Assembly (NCBI GenBank): GCA_047967505.1
Contig: CM106538.1
Length of the DNA: 64,000 bases
Direction: 5' to 3' (one strand)
Source: Dipteris shenzhenensis
Taxonomy: Eukaryota > Polypodiophyta > Polypodiopsida > Gleicheniales
Under the pieces are notes generated by a model. It was not told the DNA's origin. It ran no database searches and worked only from the letters and a program-made list of their open reading frames with translations. Shown here in pieces: positions 11,901 through 23,000 of the stretch (positions are counted from its first letter, which is position 1; every line of letters begins with the position of its first letter). The position numbers and the translations under genes were made by a program.

Positions 11901-13334
11901 AACTACACCCGTCCCATGTGCAAACATTGCTGCACTCAATTCAGGCATGTCTGCATCCAACGTAAACATCCTGCCCTTCTTCTTTCCTTTTGCTATCAAG
12001 CGACCATTATTTTTCATATCCTCAACAAAGCATCCATGAGGATTAAATCTAACCTGCAAGCCCTGCTCAACCATCTGACCAACAGAAACCAGGTTCTTGG
12101 TGATGTTCGGGACATGAAATACATCAGACAAGTATTTCTTTTTCCCATCCTGCATAGACAAAGGAATTTTGCCAATCTGCACAATAGGATGTGCAGTATC
12201 ATCACCAGTCTCCACAAATCCTGGTTTTTCCATTTTTCTTGCATCCTGCATCCATTCAGCGTGACCTGTCATGTGGTTTGACGCACCCAAGTCAACATAC
12301 CACACATCATTGCTTTCTTCTGCACTTGTTACAGAATTTGTCATATGCTGCACCATAAACAAATGCTCATTTCTGTCATCGCCTTGTCTACTAGAGGATG
12401 CATAATTGCCTTGCTGCAATTTTCCACTCATAATGTCATTCTGCTTTTTGTAGCAGTCTTTAGCCATATGACCCATTTTGCCACAATAGTAGCATTCAAC
12501 ATTACTGTTTGCATTTTGGCTTCTCTGCCATCCACCACGGCCTCTTTGGCTCCCCCTGCCTCTAGAGTTACCACGTCCTCTTGCATAGGACTGGTTTTCT
12601 TGCGTTTGCTGCATATTCTGATTTCTACCACGGCCTGCAGATCGGCCTCCTCTACCTCTGCCTCTACCTCTACCAGCATTTGAGTAGAAGACAGTTTCTT
12701 TTGAAGTTCCTGCTGAAGAAGATGCACCCCCATTTCTCTGCTCTTCAGAAATTAGAAGAGTAATCAACTCCTCAAAATCAGGAAAGTTTTCACGGACGGC
12801 AATGGATGTCCGGAACTGTGCATAATCCTTTCCTAGACCATTCAAGGTCACAGAAACCAAATCATCATCATCCACTGGCGACCCAATGGAAGCAAGTGCA
12901 TCTGCAATTTTCTTCACTTTCATGTGGTAGTCATTTATGCTCAAATTTTCTCTCTGCACATTGTGCAACTCCTGTTTGAGTTGCATTTTCCTGGCTTGCG
13001 TATTTGTGCTATACATTTTTGCCAAAGTATCCCATGCCTCCTTTGGCGTATTTGCATCCTGAATATGCATAATCATGGAGTCCAAAATACTGATAGATAG
13101 CCAGTACATAACTTTCCTGGCTCTCTCATGCCATCCTTTGAATGCCTGCATTTCCTGTTGACTGGGAACATTAGGAAGAACAGGTTCTTCTTCATTTCCT
13201 GTAATGAATTCCCAATAGCCTTTTCCCATCAAGAAATTCGTCATTCTAAACTTCCATGCCTGGAAGTTGTTCTTGTCAAGCTTTTCAGTGACAATCTGTG
13301 AAAGAGAATCAGATGCCATTACAGAACATTGCAA
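8922..13334 (-). pseudogene. Copia-A gag-pol polyprotein, two in-frame TAG codons
   Basis: Translation would start at 13334. Domains in order are a UBN2-like Gag, a zinc knuckle CYYCGKMGHMAKDC near residue 285, protease, integrase, reverse transcriptase (YVDDLIITG) and RNase H. The integrase has the HHCC finger ending CEACQFGKQ, Asp in HSDVWT and RSDGGGEY, and Glu in GIAERKN, so its catalytic triad is intact. The protease motif reads DLGAS where DSGAS is expected. One frame is interrupted by TAG at 10962-10964, between integrase and RT, and TAG at 9795-9797. The second is CAG in the sister copy at 4021-4040. It is otherwise a good copy, dead at present but with few lesions. Confidence 0.95.
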
Positions 13335-13792
13335 AATATTCTGTCACTGCAAAAAAACACAGCTTTTGCCTCACACGGGCAGATCTGCAAAACTGACGAA
13401 AGTGGTATTTCACCACACAGTCATTTCCTAGTGACGATTTTGCATCAACAGGCAACAGGCATGAATCTGCAACTCCCAATATCTCTGCACACAGGCATAC
13501 GATGCAATTTTTGCGGCACCTTTCCACCGACTAGCCGCGCAGTGGTCGCACAGCAAAAAACAGGGCCTTTTTCTGAGTGCCTGCGAAGAACTTCCGCCTT
13601 CAAAACGGGCCCCGAAACGGCCTCAAATCACACCGCAAAGGGCATCTCAATCTGAAACAGTGCACTCCTGCACTTCTAGCTATGCTACCTGCAGAGATTT
13701 ACTCCCAAACTCGAAATAGGAAAGCACCACTTGTCCTCTTACCAAGACACCACGAACTTGGCTTGCTTTCTTGAGCTCCTTACCATGAACAA

Positions 13793-13805
13793 GGCTCTGA
13801 TACCA
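13793..13805 (-). other. Primer-binding site, initiator tRNA-Met
   Basis: TGGTATCAGAGCC on the minus strand lies directly downstream of the 5' LTR of Copia-A. It matches the well-known plant Copia primer site for the 3' end of initiator tRNA-Met. Confidence 0.9.
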
Positions 13806-14158
13806 TGTGAAGATAGTGGGAGAGAGGGAAGGAGTCTCACTTGCGGCTTTCTCACAATCACAAATAGGGGAATACACACAAAGGTGGAGGCTGAAAACAG
13901 TTTTCCTCTTCTTAGTTGTGAAAGCCAAAAGAACTCTAGTACAAAGAAATAGAAGAACCCTATATGTGGGTCTCAAACCAAACTCAACTAACTAAGGTGG
14001 CATACTAACTGAGCCACGAACTAGTGTAGATAAGGATAGCTGTCATCCAGCTATTATTTGTGGGCGGTGTACCAACCGCATCTCCAACTAACAAGTCGGT
14101 GACATAAGTACCCAACGGTCACCCTGGCATATCTCGAGTGGAGCTCGATATCTCAACA
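13806..14158 (-). repeat. 5' LTR of full-length Copia-A
   Basis: It matches 8640-8992 with six substitutions by eye over 353 bp. It drives transcription on the minus strand by analogy with other LTRs. No clear TATA box was chosen. Confidence 0.95.
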
Positions 14159-14210
14159 AGTGGGCCTAAACAGGGCTTCCTTTTGGCCCTGTTTAGCCCC
14201 ACTAATCCTT
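14159..14210. repeat. Hairpin beside end A of CACTA element 1, split by Copia-A
   Basis: The inverted repeat around AAACAGGGC and GCCCTGTTT is followed by a T-run. The left foot of the stem lies on the other side of the Copia-A insertion, in GGTTAGTGG ending at 8639. The intact counterpart is at 35557-35610. Confidence 0.75.
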
Positions 14211-14405
14211 TTTTTTTTTTTGTAATTACAAAAGAAAGTTTTTTATAACAAAATTTCCCTTGCTTGCAAGGTGATACAAAATTGTTCTTGTGAACGATGA
14301 GGAAGAAATGCATATACATATACAACTGTGTTTGTAACAAAATTACCCTGTGAAAGGGCGATACAAAATTGCTCTAACGAGCGGATATACAAAATGCTAC
14401 TACCA

Positions 14406-16023
14406 CTACTCATCCGAATCCGAATCTGAATCGTCTTGTTGGCCTGTTCCTTGGTCCTCGACACCTGCGTCTTCTCCCTCGTCCCAGACACCTACGTCTT
14501 CTCCCTCGTCCTCAGCACCTGCGTTCGATCCTTGCCCCTGTTGATCGCTCGTCTCTGATGATGGGATGCTTGAGCTTTGACCCTAAGAGTGAACCATATA
14601 AATCGAAAATTAGATTGGAACTTGAATTAAAAAGTGAGATTACAAGTAGGAGTAAACTTATACCGTGCGAGCAGCCACCTCAGCCCAATCGACTGTCGCT
14701 CCCATTGCCTCTTGCTCAATGAACCACGGCTTTGTTCCTATTCGAAATGCGTGCCACGGCTCTGAATCCGTAGGAAGACGACCCATCGCAGCTTGCTGTG
14801 GATCCAATTTACGAGAGTTAGAGTTAGCTAAAGTGCATGTAATATGTAAGTAAAACAAATAGAACAATACATTAAATGGGAAGAAGTAGACTTACCACGG
14901 TTGCCTCGAACGCATACCATCCGCCTGCACCAAAGTGTGAAGTACCTACGACGTCCAGCCGTCTCTTCGCAGCCCTCCTCTGACCCTCGAACATTTCGGG
15001 ATGGTCCCTATGTTGCTTCTTGAAGTACTTCCAATCAGCTTTGTCTGCCCAGCTGGGTTTAGCCAACCCCTTTGTAATGGAAGTACGCAAGGTTGATCTG
15101 CGATGCTTTAGGACCAAACCCATGCGCTCGAGCATATAATTGTTATTAAACTCCACATTTGGTGGATTAGGATATCTTTGTTTTAACTCATCGATCACTG
15201 CCTGCTTCTTTTGGGCATCTTGATACCACCAATCGATATTTATGCCGCTCTTGAAGTGATGACTCATCAACTGCCTCATGGCGGCCATCACTGCTTTGCC
15301 CTTTTTGTCTTCTATTATCTCTCCGGCAGATGTGATTTGATAGGAGAGATCCCCTGATGAGTAAGGGGGACTGACGGTAGCAGAGTCTGAAGGAGTGGAA
15401 GCTGCGCGACCGCTTCCGGATCGAGGAGTAGCTGTGGGAGTAGGAGAGGGAAAGGGACCTGACTGATACTGTGTCTCCGGACCAAGTGGAGACCTAAAGG
15501 AGCGTGAGTGTGCTGACTCGTCTACATCTCCTGAGTCAGCACAACATGAGCCGCCCATCCTACTCTTCCTTCCCTTGCGGGAGGCATACGTAGGTGATGA
15601 TCCCGCGGTCAAAGGGGCGCGAGGGGATGGCTGGGCAGTACGTCCACCCATCGGTGTAGGGGAAGGAATTGCGGAGGTCCTCTGAGAGAGCAGAGAGAAG
15701 AATCTCGCTGCCTCCTCATCGCTCATCTGTGCTACAAACTCGTCGGGAGTCCCGACAAAGCCATGCGCGGCTAGCAAAGGAGTCCCCTGAGGGGTAGTCG
15801 CAGTGCTACATGGAAGAGGGGTCGGACCAGGAGTCCCCTGAGGGGTAGTCGCAGTGCTACATGGAAGAGGGGTAGTCACAGTGCTAGGACCGAGAGGAGT
15901 CGGACCAAGGGTAGTCCTCGGGGTAGTCACCTAAGAGGAATCAAAGTCCTTTGGAGCATATAGATCATGAGCTCTCCTCCTGTGAGGCTGTCCGTACTTG
16001 TCGGATGAGCGACGTGATCCCAT
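14406..16023 (-). pseudogene. TNPA-like second gene of CACTA element 1 (three coding exons, one stop)
   Basis: Predicted exons are 14896-16023, 14664-14795 and 14406-14582, joined by GTAAG and GTATAAG donors and AG acceptors. The start follows MGSRRSSD. The first exon is rich in Thr, Pro and Ser, then holds a basic and aromatic block (SHHFKSGINIDWWYQDA, KKQAVIDELKQRYPN, ADWKYFKKQHRDHPEMF). The last exon is acidic. This layout fits the TNPA/Transposase_24-like proteins that bind subterminal repeats, though I did not find a diagnostic motif. A TAG at 15931-15933 interrupts exon 1, where element 2 has CAG at 33873-33875. The exon-1 frame is intact at the position where element 2 is frameshifted. 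Confidence 0.75.
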
Positions 16024-16319
16024 GTCTAACATAGACAGAAACACGAAAATAGAAAACAAAAAACAAACATGAGCATTCTCATAGGCATAGGCATAGGCAA
16101 GAAGAAAGAAGAGGGAAAGGAAAGAAGAGGGAAAGGAAAGAGGGAAAGAAGAGGGAAAGATAAGAGGGAAAGAAGATGTAAAGGAAAGAAAAGAATGAGA
16201 ATGAGGAAATAGAGAATGAGAGAAGGGGGAAATAGAGAAGGGGAAAGAGATGAGGGAAAATAGAGAAGGAGAGAAGGGGGAAATGAGAGAAGGGGGAAAT
16301 AGAGTGGGAAATAGAGAAT

Positions 16320-18172
16320 GAGCTTATGCTTCTCTCATTCTCTATTTCCGCATAAGCTCACGCATAAGCATGAGCTTATGCGGAAACTTAAGCATAAGCT
16401 CATGCACATGCATGAGCATAAGCATGAGCTTATGCTTAAGCATAGGCATAGGAAATAGAGAAGGAGCTTATGCATAAAATAGAGAATGAGTTTCTGCATG
16501 CTTATGCTCATGCGGAAAAAGAGAAGGAGCTTATGCAGAAAAAGAGGAGAGAAGCTTATGCGGAAACTCATTCTCTATTTCTGCATAAGCTCCTTCTCTT
16601 TTTCCGCATGAGCTTATGCTTATGCTCATGGGTGAGCATGAGCTTATGCTCATGTTTCCACATATGCGGAAATAGAGAATGAGAGAAGCATAAGCTTCTC
16701 TCATTCTCTATTTCCGCATATGCTCACGCAAAAGAGAAAGAGAAAGAGCTTATGCGAAAAAAGAGAAAGAGCTTATGCGGAAACTCATTCTCTATTTCTG
16801 CATAAGCTCCTTCTCTTTTGCCGCATGAGCTTATGCTTATGCTCATGGGTGAGCATGAGCTTATGCTCATGTTTCCGCATATGCTCATGCAAAAGAGAAA
16901 GAGAAAGAGCTTATGCGGAAAAAGAGAATGAGAGAAGCATAAGCTCATGCTCATGCATGAGCATAAGCATGAGCTTATGCTTATGCTTATGCTTATGCTC
17001 ATGCATGAGCATAAACATGAGCTTATGCTCATGCGGAAAAAGAGAAGGAGCTTATGCTCATGTGGAAAAAGAGAAGGAGCTTATGCGGAAAAAGAGAATG
17101 AGAGAAGCATAAGCTTCTCTCATTCTCTATTTCCGCATAAGCTTATGCGGAAACTTATGCATAAGCTCATGCTCATGCATGAGCATAAGCATGAGGTTAT
17201 GCTTATGCTTATGCTTAAGCATAAGCTCATGCTTATGCTCATGCGGAAATACAGAAGGAGCTTATGCTCATGCGGAAAAAGAGAAGGAGCTTATGCGGAA
17301 AAAGAGAATGAGAGAAGCATAAGCTTCTCTCATTCTCTATTTCCGCATAAGCTTATGTGGAAACTTACGCATAAGCTCATGCTCATGCATGAGCATAAGC
17401 ATGAGCTTATGCTCATGCGGAAATAGAGAAGGAGCTCATGCGGAAAAAGAGAAAGAGCTTATGCGGAAACTTGCGCATAAGTTCATGCTCATGCATGAGC
17501 ATAAGCATGAGCTTATGCTTATGCTTATGCTTAAGCATAAGCATAAGCATAAGCATAAGCTCATGCTTATGCTCATGCGGAAAAAGAGAAGGAGCTTATG
17601 CTCATGCGGAAATAGAGAAGGAGCTTATGTGGAAAGAGAGAAGGAGCTTATGAGGAAAAAGAGAATGAGAGAAGCATAAGCTTCTCTCATTCTCTATTTC
17701 CGCATAAGCTTATGCGGAAACTTACGCATAAGCTCATGCTCATGCATGAGCATAAGCATGAGCTTATGCTCATGCGGAAATAGAGAAGGAGCTTATGCTC
17801 ATGCGGAAAAAGAGAAGGAGCTTATGCGGAAAAAGAGAATGAGAGAAGCATGAGCATAAGCATGAGCTTATGCTTATGCTTATGCTTAAGCATAAGCATA
17901 AGCTCATGCTTATGCTCATGCGGAAAAAGAGAAGGAGCTTATGCTCATGCGGAAATAGAGAAGGAGCTTATGCGGAAAGAGAGAAGGAGCTTATGCGGAA
18001 AAAGAGTCTCTCATTCTCTATTTCCACATAAGCTTATGCGGAAACTTACGCATAAGCTCATGCTCATGCATGAGCATAAGCATGAGCTTATGCTCATGCA
18101 GAAATAGAGAAGGAGCTTATGCTCATGCGGAAAAAGAGAAGGAGCTTATGCGGAAAAAGAGAATGAGAGAAG
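16320..18172. repeat. Palindromic GCATAAGC satellite, element 1 copy
   Basis: The array is built from GCATAAGC, GAGCATGAGC and GAATGAGAGAAGC words with nested inverted repeats centred on CCGCATAAGCTTATGCGG. Open reading frames through it give meaningless LMLMHEHKHE-type protein and are not genes. A purine-rich lead-in occupies about 16090-16320. The array is homologous to 30040-33480 in the opposite orientation and lies upstream of the TNPA-like start, that is in the leader intron. Confidence 0.9.
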
Positions 18173-18226
18173 CATGCGCTAATCGTCGGTACGTAAACGT
18201 CGCAATAGGATGCATGTGTAGTAGTG
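18173..18226 (-). repeat. End B terminus of CACTA element 1
   Basis: The last bases read ATGCATGTGTAGTAGTG and match the reverse complement of 24351-24405. Only about 55 bp of end B remain. The palindromic array found at 24445-24566 is absent. Confidence 0.85.
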
Positions 18227-18339
18227 ATACCCCTATATATATATGCAAATACCTTCATTTTCTCAGTGCCACCAATACTCTCTCATACTAGTACATTCCT
18301 TCCTACCATCACATTTCCCATAGCCCCACCATCACCGAC

Positions 18340-19199
18340 ATGGCAAGAAAAAAGCAGACTGGAAGACCGGTTGATTCCAAAGCTACCAATCCCTCCCGAT
18401 TATACAATGCAATGATTGAAGAGAGAAGGAGGAGGAGGCAGGAGGAGGAGGAGGAGGAGGAGAGGATAAAAACCAATGAGCAAACAGATGATGATGAAGA
18501 AGATCATGGGGAGCAATCCAATCCTCAGAGTCAACCCGAGGCACCCCAAGAGCCATAAAGTAGACCAAAAGAATAGGAGTGCAAAAGACACAGATTGGAA
18601 GAATGGGCCAAAGGACAAGAAGATGCCATGAAAATGCGGATTCAATTGGATCAACAACAAAGGGCACAAATGGAGAGCCAGCAATGAGGACCCGCATGGC
18701 ACAATGCTACTCAAGACTTTCCACATTCTAGACAGGGTGGAAAATCTTTGCCAGAATTGCATCACACAGCAAAAGGAAAAGGCAAAGCTCACAGTAGGCA
18801 AGGTGGAGATGGAGGTGGAGGTGGAGGTGGAGGTGGAGGTGGAGATGGAGGTGGAGGTGGAGGTGGAGGTGAAGGAGGAGGTGGAGTCCCTAGAAGACAC
18901 TGCAGAAAGCCTGGAAGGAAGGCGCTTCAAGAGATAAGAAAGTATCAAAGCAGTGTGAGCCTTCTAATCCCAAGAGTCCGTTCACTCGATTGGTGAAAGA
19001 GATTATGCAGTCCTACATGGACGACTATCGTATTCAATCAATCGCAGTGGCTGCCATACAAGAAGCAACATAAGTGGCGATCGTAACTCTTCTTGAGGAC
19101 ACAAACTTGTGTGCAATCCATGCCAAGAGGGTTACGACCATGGCAAAAGACATGCAGTAGGCAAGTCGGATCAGAGAAGACCCACAACTTAGGCCATAG
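18340..19199 (+). pseudogene. CENH3-type histone H3 pseudogene, intronless
   Basis: The frame starts MARKKQTGRP, an H3-like N-terminus, and runs through a long acidic and Arg/Glu-rich tail and a Gly-rich stretch (18810-18885). A histone fold follows: GRKALQEIRKYQ at about 18912-18947, then LLIP, then after a one-base frameshift near 18970 PFTRLVKEI, AVAAIQEA, LLEDTNLCAIHAKRVT and AKDMQ. LIP-x-x-PF in place of H3 LIRKLPF is typical of plant CENH3, the centromere-specifying H3. Five in-frame stops are seen (the first at 18556-18558). Coding runs without introns, unlike usual plant CENH3 genes, so a processed copy is likely. A divergent replication or replacement H3 is the alternative. A TA-rich box lies at 18232-18244. 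Confidence 0.8.
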
Positions 19200-19499
19200 A
19201 TCATATTTTTTGTTGTATTCACTATGGACACCAATTTTGGTTGTCAAAAGCAATTTTGTGCAAAGATGGTTGTAAATATTTTTGTAATAGAATCCTTTGG
19301 AAACTATTTTTCTTGTAAATTTTCAACTTTGAGCTTTCATTTTCAAGTGGAATCTTGTAGTGTATTATTTACTTCCATATCTGATGTGTATGTACATAAT
19401 GTAATTGATTGTTGATGGCAAATAATCATGGTAGAATGTAATTAGTCACTAGTATATAATTAGTCAATAATCATAATAGAATGTGATTAGACACTAGTA

Positions 19500-19735
19500 T
19501 GTGATGGGGGATGCATCCCCCCAAAAAACGTAAACAAAAAAAAGTCCCTGAGGATGTGATGGGTGTATTTGTTTCTTGTGTGTGATGCATGTGTGTGTAA
19601 GTGATTAGGGACGCATCCACAAAAAAAAAAACAAAAAAAAGCCCTCGAGAGGCCCTGGTGCATGCAAGCATGACTTTGGGCACCATCTGGCCCAAAATCG
19701 CACCTGTGTGCACTAGGGCCTCTCAAGGAGTTGAG
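19500..19735. repeat. Hairpin element, degenerate relative of 19815-20064
   Basis: It contains GGGGGATGCATCCCCC, GTGTGTGTAAGTGAT and an inverted pair (GAGAGGCCCTGGTGCATGC and GTGTGCACTAGGGCCTCTC). The same words occur in the better preserved hairpin immediately downstream, so both look like one foldback family. Confidence 0.55.
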
Positions 19736-19814
19736 ATGTCATGAGGGGAGATGATAAGTGTGAGATTAAGAGGGAGCTATTTGTATTGGAAGATAGGGGA
19801 AGGTTTTTTTGTAT

Positions 19815-20064
19815 TTCTTGGTATAGGCATTTTTTATTAGTTTTTTTAAAATGTATTTCTTGTGTGTGTGATGGGTGTGTGTGTAAGTGATGGGGGATGG
19901 GTCCCTGTCTAGCCCAAAGTCGTGCCTGTGTGCACCTGGGTCTCTTAGGGGCTATTATTTATTTATTTTTAATTGGGGGATGCATCCCCCATCACTTAGA
20001 CACACCCATCACACACACAAGAAATACATTTAAAAAAAAGAAAAAAGTGCCTATACTAGGGCTC
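19815..20064. repeat. Foldback MITE-like element
   Basis: The long inverted repeat runs from TATAGGCA through AATGTATTTCTTGTGTGTG and AAGTGATGGGGGATG to the matching CATCCCCCATCACTT, CACACACAAGAAATACATT and TGCCTATA. Arms are about 75-85 bp and almost complementary. No ORF is present. The family is not identified. Confidence 0.75.
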
Positions 20065-23000
20065 TCCTAAATGGGAAATGGTATAAGATTACCTCCATTT
20101 GGTGATGAACTTGTTTGAAATGTGTCCCAATTTATAGACCCATATCTTGATCATTAGCATTCAAAGTTGGGACCCACTTTGAATAATGGTTTCATAAGTC
20201 ATGTTATTCACATCATTTTAATCCATTGCAACCATTTTAATCCATTGTTGCTTAGAGCTATCAGTGCACTTGTCAACCTTACCATTTTGTATCAAACTTC
20301 ATTACAATCGTCACCAATGCATTCAAATATCAAGGCACACTTCTAAAGTGATTTTGGCCATTCCTAGCATACTTTACAACATTTAACACCATAAGGGCCT
20401 ACATCTTCAATTGTGTGTGGCACCCCTTAGCCACAAAACCCAATCTCCTATGCTAGGATTGAGTCAGTCATATGCTTGTTCTCTATCCAAATTTGATAAT
20501 ACATAAACACCAACCAAGTATATGTGTGGATTATTGCCATCTCCATGTGGAACCATTGGCATAAGTGACAGCTTGCCATCTCAATCATGGAGCATATATC
20601 CTCTTAATTTACATTAATCCTTCCAACTAACCATGCACATAACTAAATTAGCCACCATATTATTGTTCTACTTTCCTCCTAGGTTTGGGATGCAAAACAT
20701 TCCTAGTCCCAAGATGAATCTAAATATGAAAGGGTTTGAGATTGTGCATCCAATTTAACCTTTTGTTGCTATCTTGATTAGAGTTCATCGGCAATCTTGA
20801 TCTTGTCTATTCATACACCTTAGTAACTTGAAGAGTTCTTAAAACCTTTGATAAGGGAATGCACTTTTCTTCAAAATCAACCGTATATTTAAATTAAGGA
20901 CATACTAAAATCCAAGAAATGAAACTCAATCATAATGCAAAACACCACCCATCTGGAAAACAAGATAAATATATATTAAATTTTGATGTCTATACAATAT
21001 TTCTTGTATATTGCATCCAATGGATGCACTTTTTACAAAATATTTGCTAGCTTAGCTTTAGCTACTGTTGCTCATTCTTGAAGTGTGCTTGGTTTGGTTG
21101 TACTTTTGGGATACTCTTTTGATTGCCATGATTCTTCCTACTAGTTTCTCTCCAAAAGTAGATAGTGCCAAGTCCCACCTCACCAAAATACACATGCACG
21201 CAGAAGGGGGTAAAGGCACAAGGGAGACTAGCTTTGAAAGTGCCCTGCACTTTATCATCTCTTCCTTCCCATAAGGGGAGAACAAAGTATGATAGCACAC
21301 TAGGCTATGGCACTCGAACATTCCCATGTAGTGTCCTAGTATAGAATCCACACTGATGTTGTCACCTCGACAACCTTTACGTGTCGCAAACTTATCAACT
21401 TTGATGACGTCCTAAAAAATTGAGATATCAATAATCTTCTCAATGCCAAACTAAGAACATAAATTCATTCATATTGACAAAATATCATGAACTTACAATG
21501 TGGGCAGCATCTTATTCATCCATTCCCGACCTAGTTATATCGATGGAGCTTTTGCTCTCATCAATTGCTGGAGGTGGTGTTGATGATGAGGCCTCTACAG
21601 TATTCTCAAGTCTCTGGCGTTTCTGTGCCCTCTCTGCCTCCAATCTTTCTTGGACCTCACAAAACTCCATCTCTGTAAAGTGATGCATTAGTAGAGTCAT
21701 GCATCTCCTCCCACAGAGTTAAGATCGGATGCTCCAAAGTGTTTGCAGGTGCCAAATCTATGCACCTATCCAACCCCTCTTCTGGGTAACCTAAGTTACT
21801 ACTACTCTCCCAAGCGGAGAGTGCCCCTACTACTTCATCTTCTCTCAAATTTTTAATATATTGAATGTCAATCAATAATAAATATTCTTTGTTTTCGATC
21901 AAAATATATGAAAGGTTTGCATCAAAACCTCATCTGTCATACCTTCTTCCTCCTCTTTTTGCTCTCCTTCCTCCTCTTCCTCTTTTGGCTGTCTTGTGGG
22001 GGATGATGTCCTGTCTGCTTCGGGAATCACAACCAACTCTGTCATCTGCTCTATTTCTGCTGTTGCCATGCTTTCCCTTGGCCAAAGTTGCAGTAGACTA
22101 ATCTAGAGCAATGGCGGCTTCTGCAACCACATTAGGATTCTCCTCAATGTCCACATCTTGCCCTGCTACTGCTAGAAGAAGAGTTGGCTCTACATTGATG
22201 AATGGAGGTGCATCTGTGTCCTCCATTTCCAAAAGAATTACACAATAGGCTATTTCCAGAGATACAAAATGCGTTCCTATAGGACCCGCTTGTAGATCCA
22301 ACTCTTCATTCTTGGAAGTCCTTCTAAAACTTTTTGGACTAAGGGATTTGAAAATTCTTTGCAACCTAAACATAAAAGTGCTATCAGAGTCAATGAGGAG
22401 ATTCACAAGAACCCACTGTACTCTATCTATGTCTAGCTGGATCAGGCAAGGCTTGATTTTCTCTCTCATGTAATTGACGACATCTCTAAAGAGATCTAGA
22501 TGCTTGTGGACTGTGCTGATGACATCTATATGACGATCAAAAATGTCATACAACTCTACCTCTCTACTCGAATGACGAGTACAGAAGCGACGAAGTCATG
22601 CTATGCCTTGTGGGGTGTGGCCATTGGAGGTTTGTGGAAGATGGCAAGAGTAGGCTGTCTAGGAGGTGAGGACAATAAAGGCTATATCATACCTAATGGC
22701 CCTTTATATAGTTGACTTCAGTCTCTTTAAATACCTTAAAGGTCCAACTACAATTTAGGTAATAAAATATTGGACAATGTAATATATTGGCCTAAATAAT
22801 TTGCCATCATATTCCACTCCCACCTCCCCCGCCATCCAAAATAATGGATTTTTTTTTGTGGAATTTAGGGGGCCCTATGTTAGTGCAAATGACATCACAC
22901 TTAACAAAACTATTACATTTAGTCAAAAACTATTACAACACAATTTCAAATCTTTTACATTATTCAAGTGCTATTACAACACACTTCAAAAACTATATCA

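Larger units (their letters stand above)
8640..14158 (-). mobile_element. Full-length Copia-A retrotransposon
   Basis: Two 353-bp LTRs (8640-8992 and 13806-14158) flank a minus-strand gag-pol. The target duplication AGTGG is exact at 8635-8639 and 14159-14163. A primer site complementary to initiator tRNA-Met (TGGTATCAGAGCC on the minus strand) sits against the 5' LTR at 13793-13805. I count six substitutions between the LTRs by eye, about 1.7 percent, so insertion is fairly recent. The element is 5,519 bp. It landed at the base of a hairpin in CACTA element 1: removing it rejoins sequence that matches the intact hairpin at 35557-35610. Confidence 0.96.
8358..18226 (-). mobile_element. CACTA (En/Spm-type) element 1, internally deleted, with nested Copia-A
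   Basis: The left end begins CACTACAAGGCATAGGCC at 8358 (end A). The right end is the reverse complement of CACTACTACACATGCATCC, finishing at 18226 (end B). Flanking 3-bp duplications are ATA at 8355-8357 and 18227-18229, as expected for CACTA insertion. It is the same family as 24351-35882 but reversed. It keeps the end-A palindromic array, the TNPA-like gene and part of the satellite. The transposase gene, the leader exons and the end-B array are missing: satellite joins the last 55 bp or so of end B near 18172. A full-length Copia-A lies inside. It must rely on transposase from elsewhere. Confidence 0.9.

Noticed and set aside
16335-18291. Long ORFs on both strands encoding LMLMHEHKHE-type protein
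   Set aside because: They arise from the GCATAAGC satellite read in different frames. Composition is periodic and not protein-like, and they are mirrored in the other satellite copy.
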